From Pseudomonas sp. 7SR1 (GTDB taxonomy: Bacteria > Pseudomonadota > Gammaproteobacteria > Pseudomonadales > Pseudomonadaceae), in assembly GCF_900156465.1 (NCBI RefSeq), contig NZ_LT707064.1:1338001-1402000 (forward strand): DNA of 64,000 nt, given 5' to 3'. The notes under the pieces were generated by a model that saw nothing but the letters and a program-made list of their open reading frames with translations, did no database searches and was not told where the DNA came from. The number at the start of each line of letters is the position of its first letter. Positions within the stretch are counted from its first letter, which is position 1. The position numbers were made by a program, and so were the translations under genes. This document shows positions 19,920 to 27,988 of the stretch, in pieces.

Positions 19920-20696
19920 CTAGTTAGTCTCGACCGGAAAACCTTCGGCCTGCATTTTCTTCAACACATCCTGCCACCGGGACAGGCGCTTGGTGTCACT
20001 CACTTTCTTGTTGCCCTTGGTGCCCGGCAGCCATAGCCCTTCGGCATTGAAAGAGTAGACCGGCAGCAGGTCGGTCCGCTGGCTGGCCGGCTGGATGCCG
20101 TCGATCAGGCTGTCGAGCACCAAGGGCATGGCATCGGGGGTGGCGTAGTAGGTCAGTACCATATGTGCCCGGTTCTGCCGCAGCGCCTTGACGTAGGTGA
20201 TGCGCAGCTTGTCGCTGGACACCCCGAGATGGCGCAGGCTGAAATACTTGGCGATGGCGTAGTCCTCGCAATCGCCGGCGCCCTTCCACAGGGCCTGGAT
20301 GGGGGTTTCCCAATAGTCGACTTCACGCCACAGGTCGATGTCTTCCACGTAGCGCACCTGCTTGTTGAAGAACAGGTTCACCACCTTGAGCTGTTCCAGT
20401 TCCGGGATCTGCTTCTGGGTCGCCAGCAGCTGTTGCCAGGCATCGATCCGTTGCTGTCCTTCGCCCAGCGGCCCGTACAACCCTTGGGCCCGCCGGCTGA
20501 TCTGGGCGAAGTCCCAGTCGGCCCGCAGGCCACCCAGCATGAGGCCGGCCAGCAACAATGCCGAACACAACCAGCGCAAGGACCTGAGGACTGTGGAAGG
20601 TGCAGCCAAGGGAAATACGTCCGGAAAAGGGCCGTGGGGAAATTCGTTGGATGGTGCAGCCTGGCCCGGGAAAAGACAATGGCAGGGTGAAATCAT
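19920..20696 (-). CDS. lapG: LapG, periplasmic cysteine protease that releases LapA
   Basis: A bacterial transglutaminase-like cysteine proteinase that cuts the LapA N-terminus at TAAG when c-di-GMP falls. The catalytic triad is visible: Cys143 in GDCEDYA, His178 in RAHMVL and Asp195 in LVLDSLID (numbered from the long start). A hydrophobic segment (LCSALLLAGLMLGGL) just before ADWDFAQISRRAQ serves as export signal. The start is uncertain: the ATG at 20696 gives 258 aa with an unusually long N-terminal extension, and a shorter form starting at a TTG near 20605 is possible. It is cotranscribed with lapD. Confidence 0.93.
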   Translation of the reverse strand: MISPCHCLFPGQAAPSNEFPHGPFPDVFPLAAPSTVLRSLRWLCSALLLAGLMLGGLRADWDFAQISRRAQGLYGPLGEGQQRIDAWQQLLATQKQIPELEQLKVVNLFFNKQVRYVEDIDLWREVDYWETPIQALWKGAGDCEDYAIAKYFSLRHLGVSSDKLRITYVKALRQNRAHMVLTYYATPDAMPLVLDSLIDGIQPASQRTDLLPVYSFNAEGLWLPGTKGNKKVSDTKRLSRWQDVLKKMQAEGFPVETN

Positions 20697-20730
20697 CCCA
20701 GGCGCGCTAAACTTTAGTTCAGGAACCGGA

Positions 20731-20749
20731 GCCGTCAGATTTTGACGGC
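20731..20749. promoter_or_regulatory. Inverted repeat in the lapG/gntR intergenic region
   Basis: GCCGTCA-N5-TGACGGC is a perfect 7-bp inverted repeat lying between divergent lapG and the GntR regulator gene. It could be an operator for one of the two genes. The regulator next door is a natural candidate to bind it, but no direct evidence exists. Confidence 0.35.
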
Positions 20750-20814
20750 ATGAGAAACTGTAACTAGTGTTGGCTTGGATCCAATTTCGTTACTACCAGC
20801 CAGGGTGCGTTGTC

Positions 20815-21504
20815 GTGACACAGAAGCCCAAGCCGTTAAGCACTATCCAGGTGAACAAGCCCGTCCCTGCGGCCCAGGCACGTTCGATCATCGAAGGCTC
20901 CCTGCGCGAGGCCATTCTCGATGGACGCCTGCCCCGTGGCACCGCCCTGCGCCAGCAGGAACTGGCCGACCTGTTCGGCGTGAGCCGCATGCCGGTGCGC
21001 GAGGCATTGCGCCAGCTCGAGGCCCAATCGCTGCTCAACGTGGTCCAGCACAAGGGCGCCGTGGTGGCCCCGCTGATCACCAACAATGCCATCGAGACCT
21101 ATGCATTGCGCGCAGTCCTCGAAGCCTTCGCCTTGCGCCTGTCGATCCCGCTGCTCGACGCCGACGACCTGGCCCAGGCCGCTCGATACATCGACCAGTT
21201 GGAAGCGCAAACCGATCACGCCGAAATCGGCCGGCTCAACCGGCTGTTCCACATGTCGCTCTACCACAAGGCCCCCAACAGCAAGCTGTTGGACCTGGTG
21301 GAGCGCGAGCTCAATGAAGAAGAGCGTTTCCTGCGCTTCCACCTGTCTTCGATGGGGCTGGGCAAGCTGACCCAGGACGATCATCGTGCCCTGCTCGAGG
21401 CGGCGGCAGCCAAGGATATCGACCATGCGGTGGCGTTGCTGGAGCACCATCTGGAAAAAGCCTGCGTAACCATCCGACGGTACCTGGAGCAGTCGCAGGA
21501 CTGA
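20815..21504 (+). CDS. GntR/FadR-family transcriptional regulator
   Basis: A 229-aa regulator with an N-terminal winged-helix domain (LREAILDGRLPRGTALRQQELADLFGVSRMPVREALRQLEA is the classic GntR signature region) and a C-terminal all-helical FCD effector domain with conserved His and Arg residues (RLNRLFHMSLY, DHRALLEA). The GTG at 20815 is preferred over the ATG at 20767 because AGGGTG precedes it and the domain begins soon after. The ligand is unknown; FCD regulators usually bind small carboxylates. It is divergent from lapG and 676 bp upstream of the mgo genes, so it could act on either or neither. Confidence 0.85.
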   Translation: MTQKPKPLSTIQVNKPVPAAQARSIIEGSLREAILDGRLPRGTALRQQELADLFGVSRMPVREALRQLEAQSLLNVVQHKGAVVAPLITNNAIETYALRAVLEAFALRLSIPLLDADDLAQAARYIDQLEAQTDHAEIGRLNRLFHMSLYHKAPNSKLLDLVERELNEEERFLRFHLSSMGLGKLTQDDHRALLEAAAAKDIDHAVALLEHHLEKACVTIRRYLEQSQD

Positions 21505-22180
21505 CCTCACCCGCCAAGCCATCGACGTATCACTTTCTTACACATCCCTCCTACCCGTCTTGCCGCCTGCCTGACGGGCTTGGCCGCCGCCGCGCCTCAT
21601 CGTCGCACCAGCCCAATGGCACTGCCGCCGATTTGGGCTCACTCTTGCGTTTGTCGATTCAAAAAACAGACCTGAAGAAGTCAGCGCCCGGCGTCAGCCA
21701 GGCGAATCGAAGCCACCACGCAAGGAGCGTCGCCCAACCGGCGGGAGGATCGTATGTCCGAACGACTTCCGGCCCTTAAAAACCCAAACTTCTTATTCCC
21801 TGTCCCCTGAAGTGCTCCGGGTGAGGCATTCACTCGAACTATTCGATTCTGATCGCTATAAATCGGAAGGAGCTTCTTCGCCCCAATAAAACTTATATAA
21901 AAAGTTTTACAAGCACTACTCGCACCCAATAAAAGTACAACTTCAAATAATTAAAAAAGTTCTTGCCGCTTACTTGTTTCGTGTATTAGTTTTTTCTACG
22001 TCGCGCTTCCATCGACGCTGAAAAACCTCACAGAGAAACCAGAAACAAAGGCCGCAAAGCCAGCAGCACGCAATTACTGCGAACACTTTAGTTATTCATG
22101 GACTCCGGTTCAGGCACCCGCTCGCCTTGATTAAATCTCGAGCCACCTTCCGGTCAAACATCATTGATGAGGACGTTCCA
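21505..22180. promoter_or_regulatory. Long AT-rich upstream region of the mgo operon
   Basis: A 676-bp region without a supportable gene. From about 21780 to 22110 it is much more AT-rich than its surroundings. It contains the inverted repeat AAAACTT-N7-AAGTTTT at 21888-21908. I could not assign a promoter with confidence. The mgo operon is known in P. syringae to depend on GacS/GacA; GAGGA at 22168-22172 is its ribosome-binding site and carries a GGA core that Rsm proteins could recognise, which is inference. Confidence 0.4.
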
Positions 22181-22957
22181 ATGCAGCCAACCAAAGAGCA
22201 ACTTATCCTGAAGAAACGTGAACTTGGCCTACATCCGGTTTTTTCCGAAATAACTTCAATCGACCTGTTGCGCCGCTTTATGGAAAGTCACGTGTTTGCC
22301 GTGTGGGACTTCATGTCGCTGACCAAGCGGCTGCAACGGGAACTGACCTGCGTCCAGCTACCCTGGCTGCCACCCGCCGACCCCCATGCCGCCCGGCTGA
22401 TCAACGAGATCGTCCTGGGCGAAGAATCGGACGATCGTCCGGGGGCGGGCTATTGCAGCCATTTCGAACTGTACCTGGACGCCATGCGTGAGGTCGGTGC
22501 GGACACCCGGGCGATCGAGCGATTCATTGCCTTGCAACAGGAAGGCGTCAATCCCGATACCGCGCTGGACAGTGTCGAGGTGGAGCCAGCGGCGGCGCGG
22601 TTCGTCCGCCAGACCCTGCATACCGCCTTGCACGCCCCGGCCCACAGCGTGGCGGCCGCGTTCGTACACGGTCGTGAAAGCGTCATCCCGCAAATGTTCC
22701 AGCGGATGCTGGACGACTGGGGCATTGGCCTGGACCAGGCGCCGACGTTTCGCTATTACCTGCAACGGCACATCGAGGTGGATTCGGAAGATCACGGCCC
22801 GGCCGCGGAAAAACTGCTGGCCCGGCTGATCGACGGCGACCCGCAGCGCGAGACCGAAGTGCTGTCCGCCGCGCTCGCCGCGGTTCACAGCCGTGCGGCC
22901 TTGTGGGACGGCTTGCACGAAAGCATGACCCAACCGGTCGCGCAGGTGATGCCATGA
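22181..22957 (+). CDS. mgoB: MgoB/PvfA-like haem-oxygenase-fold protein (DUF3050)
   Basis: First gene of the mgo/pvf cluster, 258 aa. The protein belongs to the DUF3050 haem-oxygenase-like fold, several members of which are non-haem diiron oxidases. Conserved blocks seen here are [11 protein letters not shown] (35-45), [13 protein letters not shown] (161-173) and [12 protein letters not shown] (196-207), supplying Glu, Asp and His residues fit for metal binding. The ATG at 22181 is preceded by GAGGA; the upstream in-frame ATG at 22127 lacks a good signal. The stop overlaps the next ATG as ATGA. By family knowledge it takes part in oxidation of the amino-acid-derived product; the exact step is not readable from sequence. 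Confidence 0.85.
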   Translation: MQPTKEQLILKKRELGLHPVFSEITSIDLLRRFMESHVFAVWDFMSLTKRLQRELTCVQLPWLPPADPHAARLINEIVLGEESDDRPGAGYCSHFELYLDAMREVGADTRAIERFIALQQEGVNPDTALDSVEVEPAAARFVRQTLHTALHAPAHSVAAAFVHGRESVIPQMFQRMLDDWGIGLDQAPTFRYYLQRHIEVDSEDHGPAAEKLLARLIDGDPQRETEVLSAALAAVHSRAALWDGLHESMTQPVAQVMP

Positions 22958-23886
22958 GCGCGGTCCAGTACCAGTCCTTCGCCGACGCCTGGGAAACCCG
23001 CGCCACGATCCGCACCCGGCCTCGACGCTGCGTGGAAAACGACGACAAGTTGATTTTTCCCATGAGTCGTCAACCGCTGGTGCACAGCCAGACCTTTCTC
23101 AGTCATTGCCCGCAATTGCGCGACTTTGCCTTGGTGCAGAGTCTCTACAAATTCATCAACGATGTGGTGATCTTCGAGACTGAACTGGTGGACCACACCG
23201 CCCGGCGCATTGCCAAGAATCGTTTCGGCATCGAGTTCCCGTTCGCCTGCCGCTACGACGCGATGACGGTGGTGGTGGACGAGGACTATCACGCGCTGGT
23301 GGCCATGGATTTCATGCAGCAGACCATCGACATGACCGGCATAGAACCGATCCCGTTGCCTGCACAGATCGAGTTGAGTCGCGCCATACCGGCGACCCTG
23401 GCCCAGGCGCCCGGGCATTTGCTCAGCGCCGTGGAGCTGATCTGTATCGCCATTGCCGAAAACACCGTGACCAACGACGTGGCAGCCTTCGCCCGGGACG
23501 ATTCGGTCAAGGCGTCGATCAAGGGACTGATGGCCGATCACCTGCTGGACGAAGGCCGGCACTCGGGTTTCTGGACGCGACTGGTGCAGATGTACTGGCG
23601 CACCGCTTGCGAAGAAGACCGCGAAGCGATCGCGCGCCTGATGCCCGGCTTCATCGTCCAATACCTGGCGAGCGACCTGCAGCAGGCTTTCGATTTCGAG
23701 TTGATCGCTCACCTGCCCGTCGACGAATCCGTGCGCCAGTCGCTGCGCGAAGAGGCCGGCGCACTGGCCTATCCCATCAATCGCTTTCACCCGCTGGTGG
23801 GCAACATCACGCGGTTTTTCCGCGGCAGCTCGATGCTCGCCTCGCCCTGCGTGCGTGAGGCCCTGGCCGACTACCTGACCCCATGA
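22954..23886 (+). CDS. mgoC: MgoC/PvfB-like AurF-type diiron N-oxygenase
   Basis: A 310-aa non-haem diiron oxygenase related to AurF (p-aminobenzoate N-oxygenase). The ligand set is complete: Glu75 or Glu77 in FETELVDHT, Glu110 and His113 in DEDYH, Glu169 in AENTV, and His196, Glu200 and His203 in HLLDEGRH, the same H-x3-E-x2-H spacing as AurF. In pathway terms it N-oxygenates the amino group of the substrate in mgo/pvf signal synthesis. The start overlaps the mgoB stop by ATGA, and mgoA follows 10 bp downstream, so the genes are cotranscribed and translationally coupled. Confidence 0.9.
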   Translation: MSAVQYQSFADAWETRATIRTRPRRCVENDDKLIFPMSRQPLVHSQTFLSHCPQLRDFALVQSLYKFINDVVIFETELVDHTARRIAKNRFGIEFPFACRYDAMTVVVDEDYHALVAMDFMQQTIDMTGIEPIPLPAQIELSRAIPATLAQAPGHLLSAVELICIAIAENTVTNDVAAFARDDSVKASIKGLMADHLLDEGRHSGFWTRLVQMYWRTACEEDREAIARLMPGFIVQYLASDLQQAFDFELIAHLPVDESVRQSLREEAGALAYPINRFHPLVGNITRFFRGSSMLASPCVREALADYLTP

Positions 23887-23896
23887 GGAGAAGCCG

Positions 23897-26800
23897 ATGA
23901 GACGTCTCGAAATCGCAGTGTCTGGCACCAGCCTGGCCATGGCCGAACTGGCCCGCGAACTTGAATTGCACGGCCACGGTGTCGTCCACTTCCAATCTCC
24001 GGCCGACCCTGGCGCGGTCGACCTGTTGATCGACGATGCGACCGTGCCTGGCGCCATTGCCGCCCGTTCGCACCTTCACGTGCGGATGGCGTTACTGGCC
24101 GTGCCCGGCGAAGTCCTGCCGCAACCGGTGGTGGTGTTTCTCGACGCCGGGCAGCGTCCGTTATGCCGGGAGGTCGTCGCCCCGGAAAGCTCGGGCAACG
24201 GCCAGTCGTTGCGGTTGCGCACAGTGGCCGTGGTAGTGGAACACGCGGCGCGCCTGGTCAGCCATTTGTCACGGGACGAAGCCTGCTTCGCTCACTGGTC
24301 GACGGCCCCGGCCGATACCGTCGAGTCCCCCTTGCACGGCCTCGATATGCTGGAGGCGCTGGCCTTCGAGCACCGGCTCAACGGTCCAGCGGTGCCGTGG
24401 CTGCTGGCGGCCGCCGAGGTGCCGGTCATGCACGACATCGAACAGCGCATGCTCGATGACGCAACCCGATCGGCGCTTTGGGTCGAAGGCCGGCTCATCG
24501 ATTACCGAGACTTGCGTAGCCTGGCGTTGAGGTTGCAGCAAGCGATACTGGAGCGGATCGGTCCATGCACTTCCCCCAGGGTGATCGGCGTCTGCCTGCC
24601 CAAGTCCGCGCCGCTGTATGCGGCCATTCTCGCGGTGCTCGGTTGCGGCGCCGTGTACCTGCCCCTGGACCCGCAACACCCGGCGCAGCGGCGGCGCTTC
24701 ATCCTGGAGAATGCCGCCGCCGACCTGCTGCTGCACGATGGCGACTGCGACCTGGGCGAACTGGCGATGCCTGCGTTGGACGTGCAACGACTGCCATCGT
24801 CCCGGCCTGGCTTTCCCGCCTCGCTGATCCGCCGCAGGGTGGAGGTCGACGAGCCGGCCGTGGCGATCTACACCTCCGGCACCACCGGCCGGCCCAAGGG
24901 GGTATTGCTCAGCCATCGCAACCTCAGCCACTTCTGTGCCTGGTACGCCGATTATGTCGGGTTGCAGCGAGACAGCAGGGCCCTGCAGTTTTCCACCATC
25001 AATTTTGATGCGTCGTTGCTGGATATCCTGCCGACCTTCCGCCAGGGCGCGCTGTTGGTGATACCCGACGAGGACCAGCGTCGCGACCCGCGGCGGTTGG
25101 TGACATTGATTCGTGAGCAGCATGTCACCCACGCCTTCCTTCCGCCGGCGCTGCTGAGTGTGATGCCGCTGGATGCACCGCTGGGCCTGGAGCACCTGAT
25201 CACTGGTGGGGATGTCTGCGAGCCGTTCGTGATCGAGCGCCTGGCGCCGCAGTGCCAGTTCCATAACATCTACGGCCCGACCGAAACCACCGTGCTCGCC
25301 ACCACGCGACAATTCGCCGTGGGCGACAACAACCGCAACCTCGGCGTGGCCATCGCCAACGCTCGCCTGCTGATTCTGGATGAGCACCGGCAACCGGTGC
25401 CCCAGGGCACACCCGGCGAGCTCTACATCGCCGGACCGGGGGTAGGCCTGGGTTATCTGAATGACCCGGCGCTGACTGCGGGCCGCTACCTCGACCTCAC
25501 ACTGCCCGGCGAGAACACCCTGCGCACCTACCGTACCGGGGATATCGGCCAGTGGACCGACAACGGCATCGTGCTCTGCGGCCGGCGCGATAACCAGGTG
25601 AAGATCCGCGGCTTCCGGGTCGAGCCGGAAGAGATCGAGCATTGCCTGCGGCAAAGCCATTGGTTTCGGCAAGTGGCGGTGGGGGTGGATGAGCGGCGAC
25701 GGATCCTGGCGTTTCTCGTCCATCCCCGGGAAGACCGGCCCGGCGCCGCGCTCCAGGCCTTGCGCGAGCATGTGCAACAGACGCTGCCCGCCTACATGCA
25801 TCCCGCCGCCTACGTCGAATTGCCCAGCCTGCCCTACACCAGCAATGGCAAGGTCGACCGCCGGGCCCTGCTTGCCCTGCCGGTGCAGGTATCGTCCTCA
25901 GGAGAGCATCGACAGCCACAGAACCCACTGCAGGCACAGTTGCGACAGCTGTGGGCCGAGCTGCTGGAGTTGCCTGCCGAAGACATTGCCATCGATGAGA
26001 GCTTCTTCAACCTGGGGGGACATTCGATCCTGCTGTCGCAGATGTTGCTGAATATCCACCAGGCGTTCGGCCGCAGCCTGTCGATCAATCGCTTCATCGA
26101 AGCGCCCACCCTGATCACCCTGGCCAAGTTGCTCGACGATCCCGGAGCAAGTGGCGCATCGGTCCTCAGCCCGCAGGCGTTCATCGATGCCGAGGCCGAA
26201 CTGGACATCGATCCGTTGCCCATCAGCCAGTGCGGGGATGTGCACAAGGTGGTGGTGACGGGAGCCAACAGCTTTCTCGGGGTGCACATTGTCGAGGCCT
26301 TGCTGGCCTGGGGTGCCACGGAGGTGGCCTGCCTGGTGCGTCCATCCGCCAGGCACAGCGCCGCCGAACGTTTTGCCCAAGCCTTGCAGGACAACCGCCT
26401 GACCCACCTGGACCTGAGTCGGGTCAGCGTCCATGCCGCCGACATCACCCAGCCGCAACTGGGCCTGCCCGATGACGTCTATGCCCGTATCGACCAGACC
26501 TTCGGCGCGCTGGTGCACAACGCTGCCCACGTCAATCACGTGCTCGACTACGAGTCGCTGGCACGGGACAACGTGGAACCGATCTTCGAATGCCTGCGCC
26601 TGTGCGAAGGACGCAGCAAGAAGGTCTTCAACTTCATCTCCACCCTGTCGGCCTCCAGTGCCCTGGACGCCGACGGCCAGGTCCTGGAGCAGCCCGCCGC
26701 AGCGACGCCGCCGATCTACATCAAGAACGGCTACAACCTGTCCAAATGGGTGGGCGAACGGATCCTGCAACGGGCCCGGGAGCGTGGCGTGCGGGTCAAT

Positions 26801-27319
26801 CTGTTTCGCCCCGGCAACATCAGTTTCAACAGCCTGACCGGGGTCTGCCAGCCCCACAAGAATCGCCTGATGCTGATGCTCAAGGGCTCGATCCAGTTGG
26901 GCCAGGTACCGGCCCTGTCACTCAACTTCGACTTGATGCCGGTGGACTTCCTGGCCCGCTTCATCGCCTTCCACGCCAGTCGCTACCAGCCGACCCAGGC
27001 GGTGTTCAACCTGCACAATCCCGAGCCTTTGAGCTGGGACGCCTATGTGGCGTCGTTCCGTGAAAGCGGTCGCGAGTTTTCCCTGGTGAGCGTCGCGGAC
27101 TGGCAGCGGCAACTGGGCCGCGTCGATGCCGACAACGCGCTGTTCGGGGTACTGGGCTTCTATCTCAACGGGTTCGAGGAAGACATCGGCGACATCTCGA
27201 TGATCCGTCATGACAACGCCCGGACCGGCGTACGACAGATGGGCGCCCGCTACCCGGAAAAGTCCCCGGCGCTGCTGCGCCGCGGCGCCGACTACCTCAA
27301 GGCCATCGATTTCATCTGA
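23897..27319 (+). CDS. mgoA: MgoA/PvfC-like single-module NRPS with reductase terminus
   Basis: A 1140-aa nonribosomal peptide synthetase that activates one amino acid and releases it reductively. An N-terminal region (1 to about 185) has no domain I can name. The adenylation domain (about 190-665) shows YTSGTTGRPKG at 325, YGPTET and the A10 lysine in NGKVD (650-654). The carrier domain has GGHSI with Ser710 for the phosphopantetheine arm. The thioester reductase domain (about 780-1120) has an NAD(P)-binding TGANSFLG at 788 and catalytic Tyr946/Lys950. There is no condensation or thioesterase domain. In known systems the amino acid is leucine or valine and products are leudiazen/valdiazen-like or pyrazine N-oxides; which applies here cannot be read safely. 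Confidence 0.92.
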   Translation: MRRLEIAVSGTSLAMAELARELELHGHGVVHFQSPADPGAVDLLIDDATVPGAIAARSHLHVRMALLAVPGEVLPQPVVVFLDAGQRPLCREVVAPESSGNGQSLRLRTVAVVVEHAARLVSHLSRDEACFAHWSTAPADTVESPLHGLDMLEALAFEHRLNGPAVPWLLAAAEVPVMHDIEQRMLDDATRSALWVEGRLIDYRDLRSLALRLQQAILERIGPCTSPRVIGVCLPKSAPLYAAILAVLGCGAVYLPLDPQHPAQRRRFILENAAADLLLHDGDCDLGELAMPALDVQRLPSSRPGFPASLIRRRVEVDEPAVAIYTSGTTGRPKGVLLSHRNLSHFCAWYADYVGLQRDSRALQFSTINFDASLLDILPTFRQGALLVIPDEDQRRDPRRLVTLIREQHVTHAFLPPALLSVMPLDAPLGLEHLITGGDVCEPFVIERLAPQCQFHNIYGPTETTVLATTRQFAVGDNNRNLGVAIANARLLILDEHRQPVPQGTPGELYIAGPGVGLGYLNDPALTAGRYLDLTLPGENTLRTYRTGDIGQWTDNGIVLCGRRDNQVKIRGFRVEPEEIEHCLRQSHWFRQVAVGVDERRRILAFLVHPREDRPGAALQALREHVQQTLPAYMHPAAYVELPSLPYTSNGKVDRRALLALPVQVSSSGEHRQPQNPLQAQLRQLWAELLELPAEDIAIDESFFNLGGHSILLSQMLLNIHQAFGRSLSINRFIEAPTLITLAKLLDDPGASGASVLSPQAFIDAEAELDIDPLPISQCGDVHKVVVTGANSFLGVHIVEALLAWGATEVACLVRPSARHSAAERFAQALQDNRLTHLDLSRVSVHAADITQPQLGLPDDVYARIDQTFGALVHNAAHVNHVLDYESLARDNVEPIFECLRLCEGRSKKVFNFISTLSASSALDADGQVLEQPAAATPPIYIKNGYNLSKWVGERILQRARERGVRVNLFRPGNISFNSLTGVCQPHKNRLMLMLKGSIQLGQVPALSLNFDLMPVDFLARFIAFHASRYQPTQAVFNLHNPEPLSWDAYVASFRESGREFSLVSVADWQRQLGRVDADNALFGVLGFYLNGFEEDIGDISMIRHDNARTGVRQMGARYPEKSPALLRRGADYLKAIDFI

Positions 27320-27350
27320 AACACCCAACCGCAAAAAAAGGAGCAAGACC

Positions 27351-27815
27351 ATGAAGACATTCCAACCCGACACCCTGATCAGGAACCCCCGGGCCTGCCA
27401 CGTCGAAACCTCGGTGGAGGTCGCCGACGATGCGGCCCGCGTCTGGGAACTGGTGGGTGATTTCGGTGGCTTCAACCGATTCATCCCGGCGCTTGCGCGC
27501 ATCGAAATGACCGGCGAGGGCGTGAGGTCCCTGCGCAAGAAATTCTTCGCCGATGGGCAGAACCTGGTGGTGGAGCAGCTCAACAGCCGCGACGACCAGG
27601 CCATGCACATGACCTGGACACTGGTCTACAACACCCTGGGCATCGATAACCTGTGGGCATCGATGCAGGTCGAGCCCTTGGCGCCGAAGCGCTGTCGCGC
27701 CACCTGGACCATCATCGCCGACCACACCGACGCCCATACGCCCTCGGGCTTCAGGGACTTCCTGCAGGGCTTCGCCGATGAGGCGATGGGCAATGTGCAG
27801 GGAATGTTCACGTAA
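27351..27815 (+). CDS. mgoD: MgoD/PvfD-like SRPBCC polyketide-cyclase-family protein
   Basis: A 154-aa SRPBCC/START-fold protein, last gene of the mgo cluster. Family features are the beta-helix pattern ETSVEVADDAARVWELVGDF near the start and the C-terminal long helix SGFRDFLQGFADEAMGNVQGMF. The ATG at 27351 follows AAGGAG (27339-27344) at ideal spacing; the longer frame from 27210 lies inside mgoA and is discarded. It is 31 bp after mgoA. It likely binds or cyclises an intermediate released by MgoA; the role is inferred from family and context. Confidence 0.87.
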   Translation: MKTFQPDTLIRNPRACHVETSVEVADDAARVWELVGDFGGFNRFIPALARIEMTGEGVRSLRKKFFADGQNLVVEQLNSRDDQAMHMTWTLVYNTLGIDNLWASMQVEPLAPKRCRATWTIIADHTDAHTPSGFRDFLQGFADEAMGNVQGMFT

Positions 27816-27823
27816 GCACCAGC

Positions 27824-27895
27824 CCCTTGCTCGCGAAGGTGGTGATGCAGTCGGCGGTGATGCCCGCTGTACCGACGTCATCGCGAGCAAGCTTT
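27824..27895. repeat. REPIN downstream of mgoD
   Basis: Two inverted REP copies: CTTGCTCGCGAAGGTGGTGATG on the left and CGTCATCGCGAGCAAGC on the right, separated by about 25 bp. This is the Pseudomonas family built on TTGCTCGCGATGGCGG. It lies 8 bp after the mgoD stop and probably forms a transcript-end hairpin. Confidence 0.75.
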
Positions 27896-27950
27896 CGCAT
27901 TGAGTCGCAGCGAACTCAAGATCCAGGCTAACCGCCAATCCCCTTGGGGT

Positions 27951-27974
27951 GCGAGCTTGCTCGCGATGGCGGTG
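27951..27974. repeat. Single REP element
   Basis: GCGAGCTTGCTCGCGATGGCGGTG, a single copy of the same REP family, 14 bp beyond the stop of the convergent chemoreceptor gene. Its internal stem GCGAGC/GCTCGC could act as a hairpin. Confidence 0.7.
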
Positions 27975-27988
27975 GCCCGGCGACTGGG

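Noticed and set aside
17926..19923. Plus-strand frame of 665 codons opposite lapD
   Set aside because: LapD on the minus strand is unmistakable; the opposite translation has no family features.
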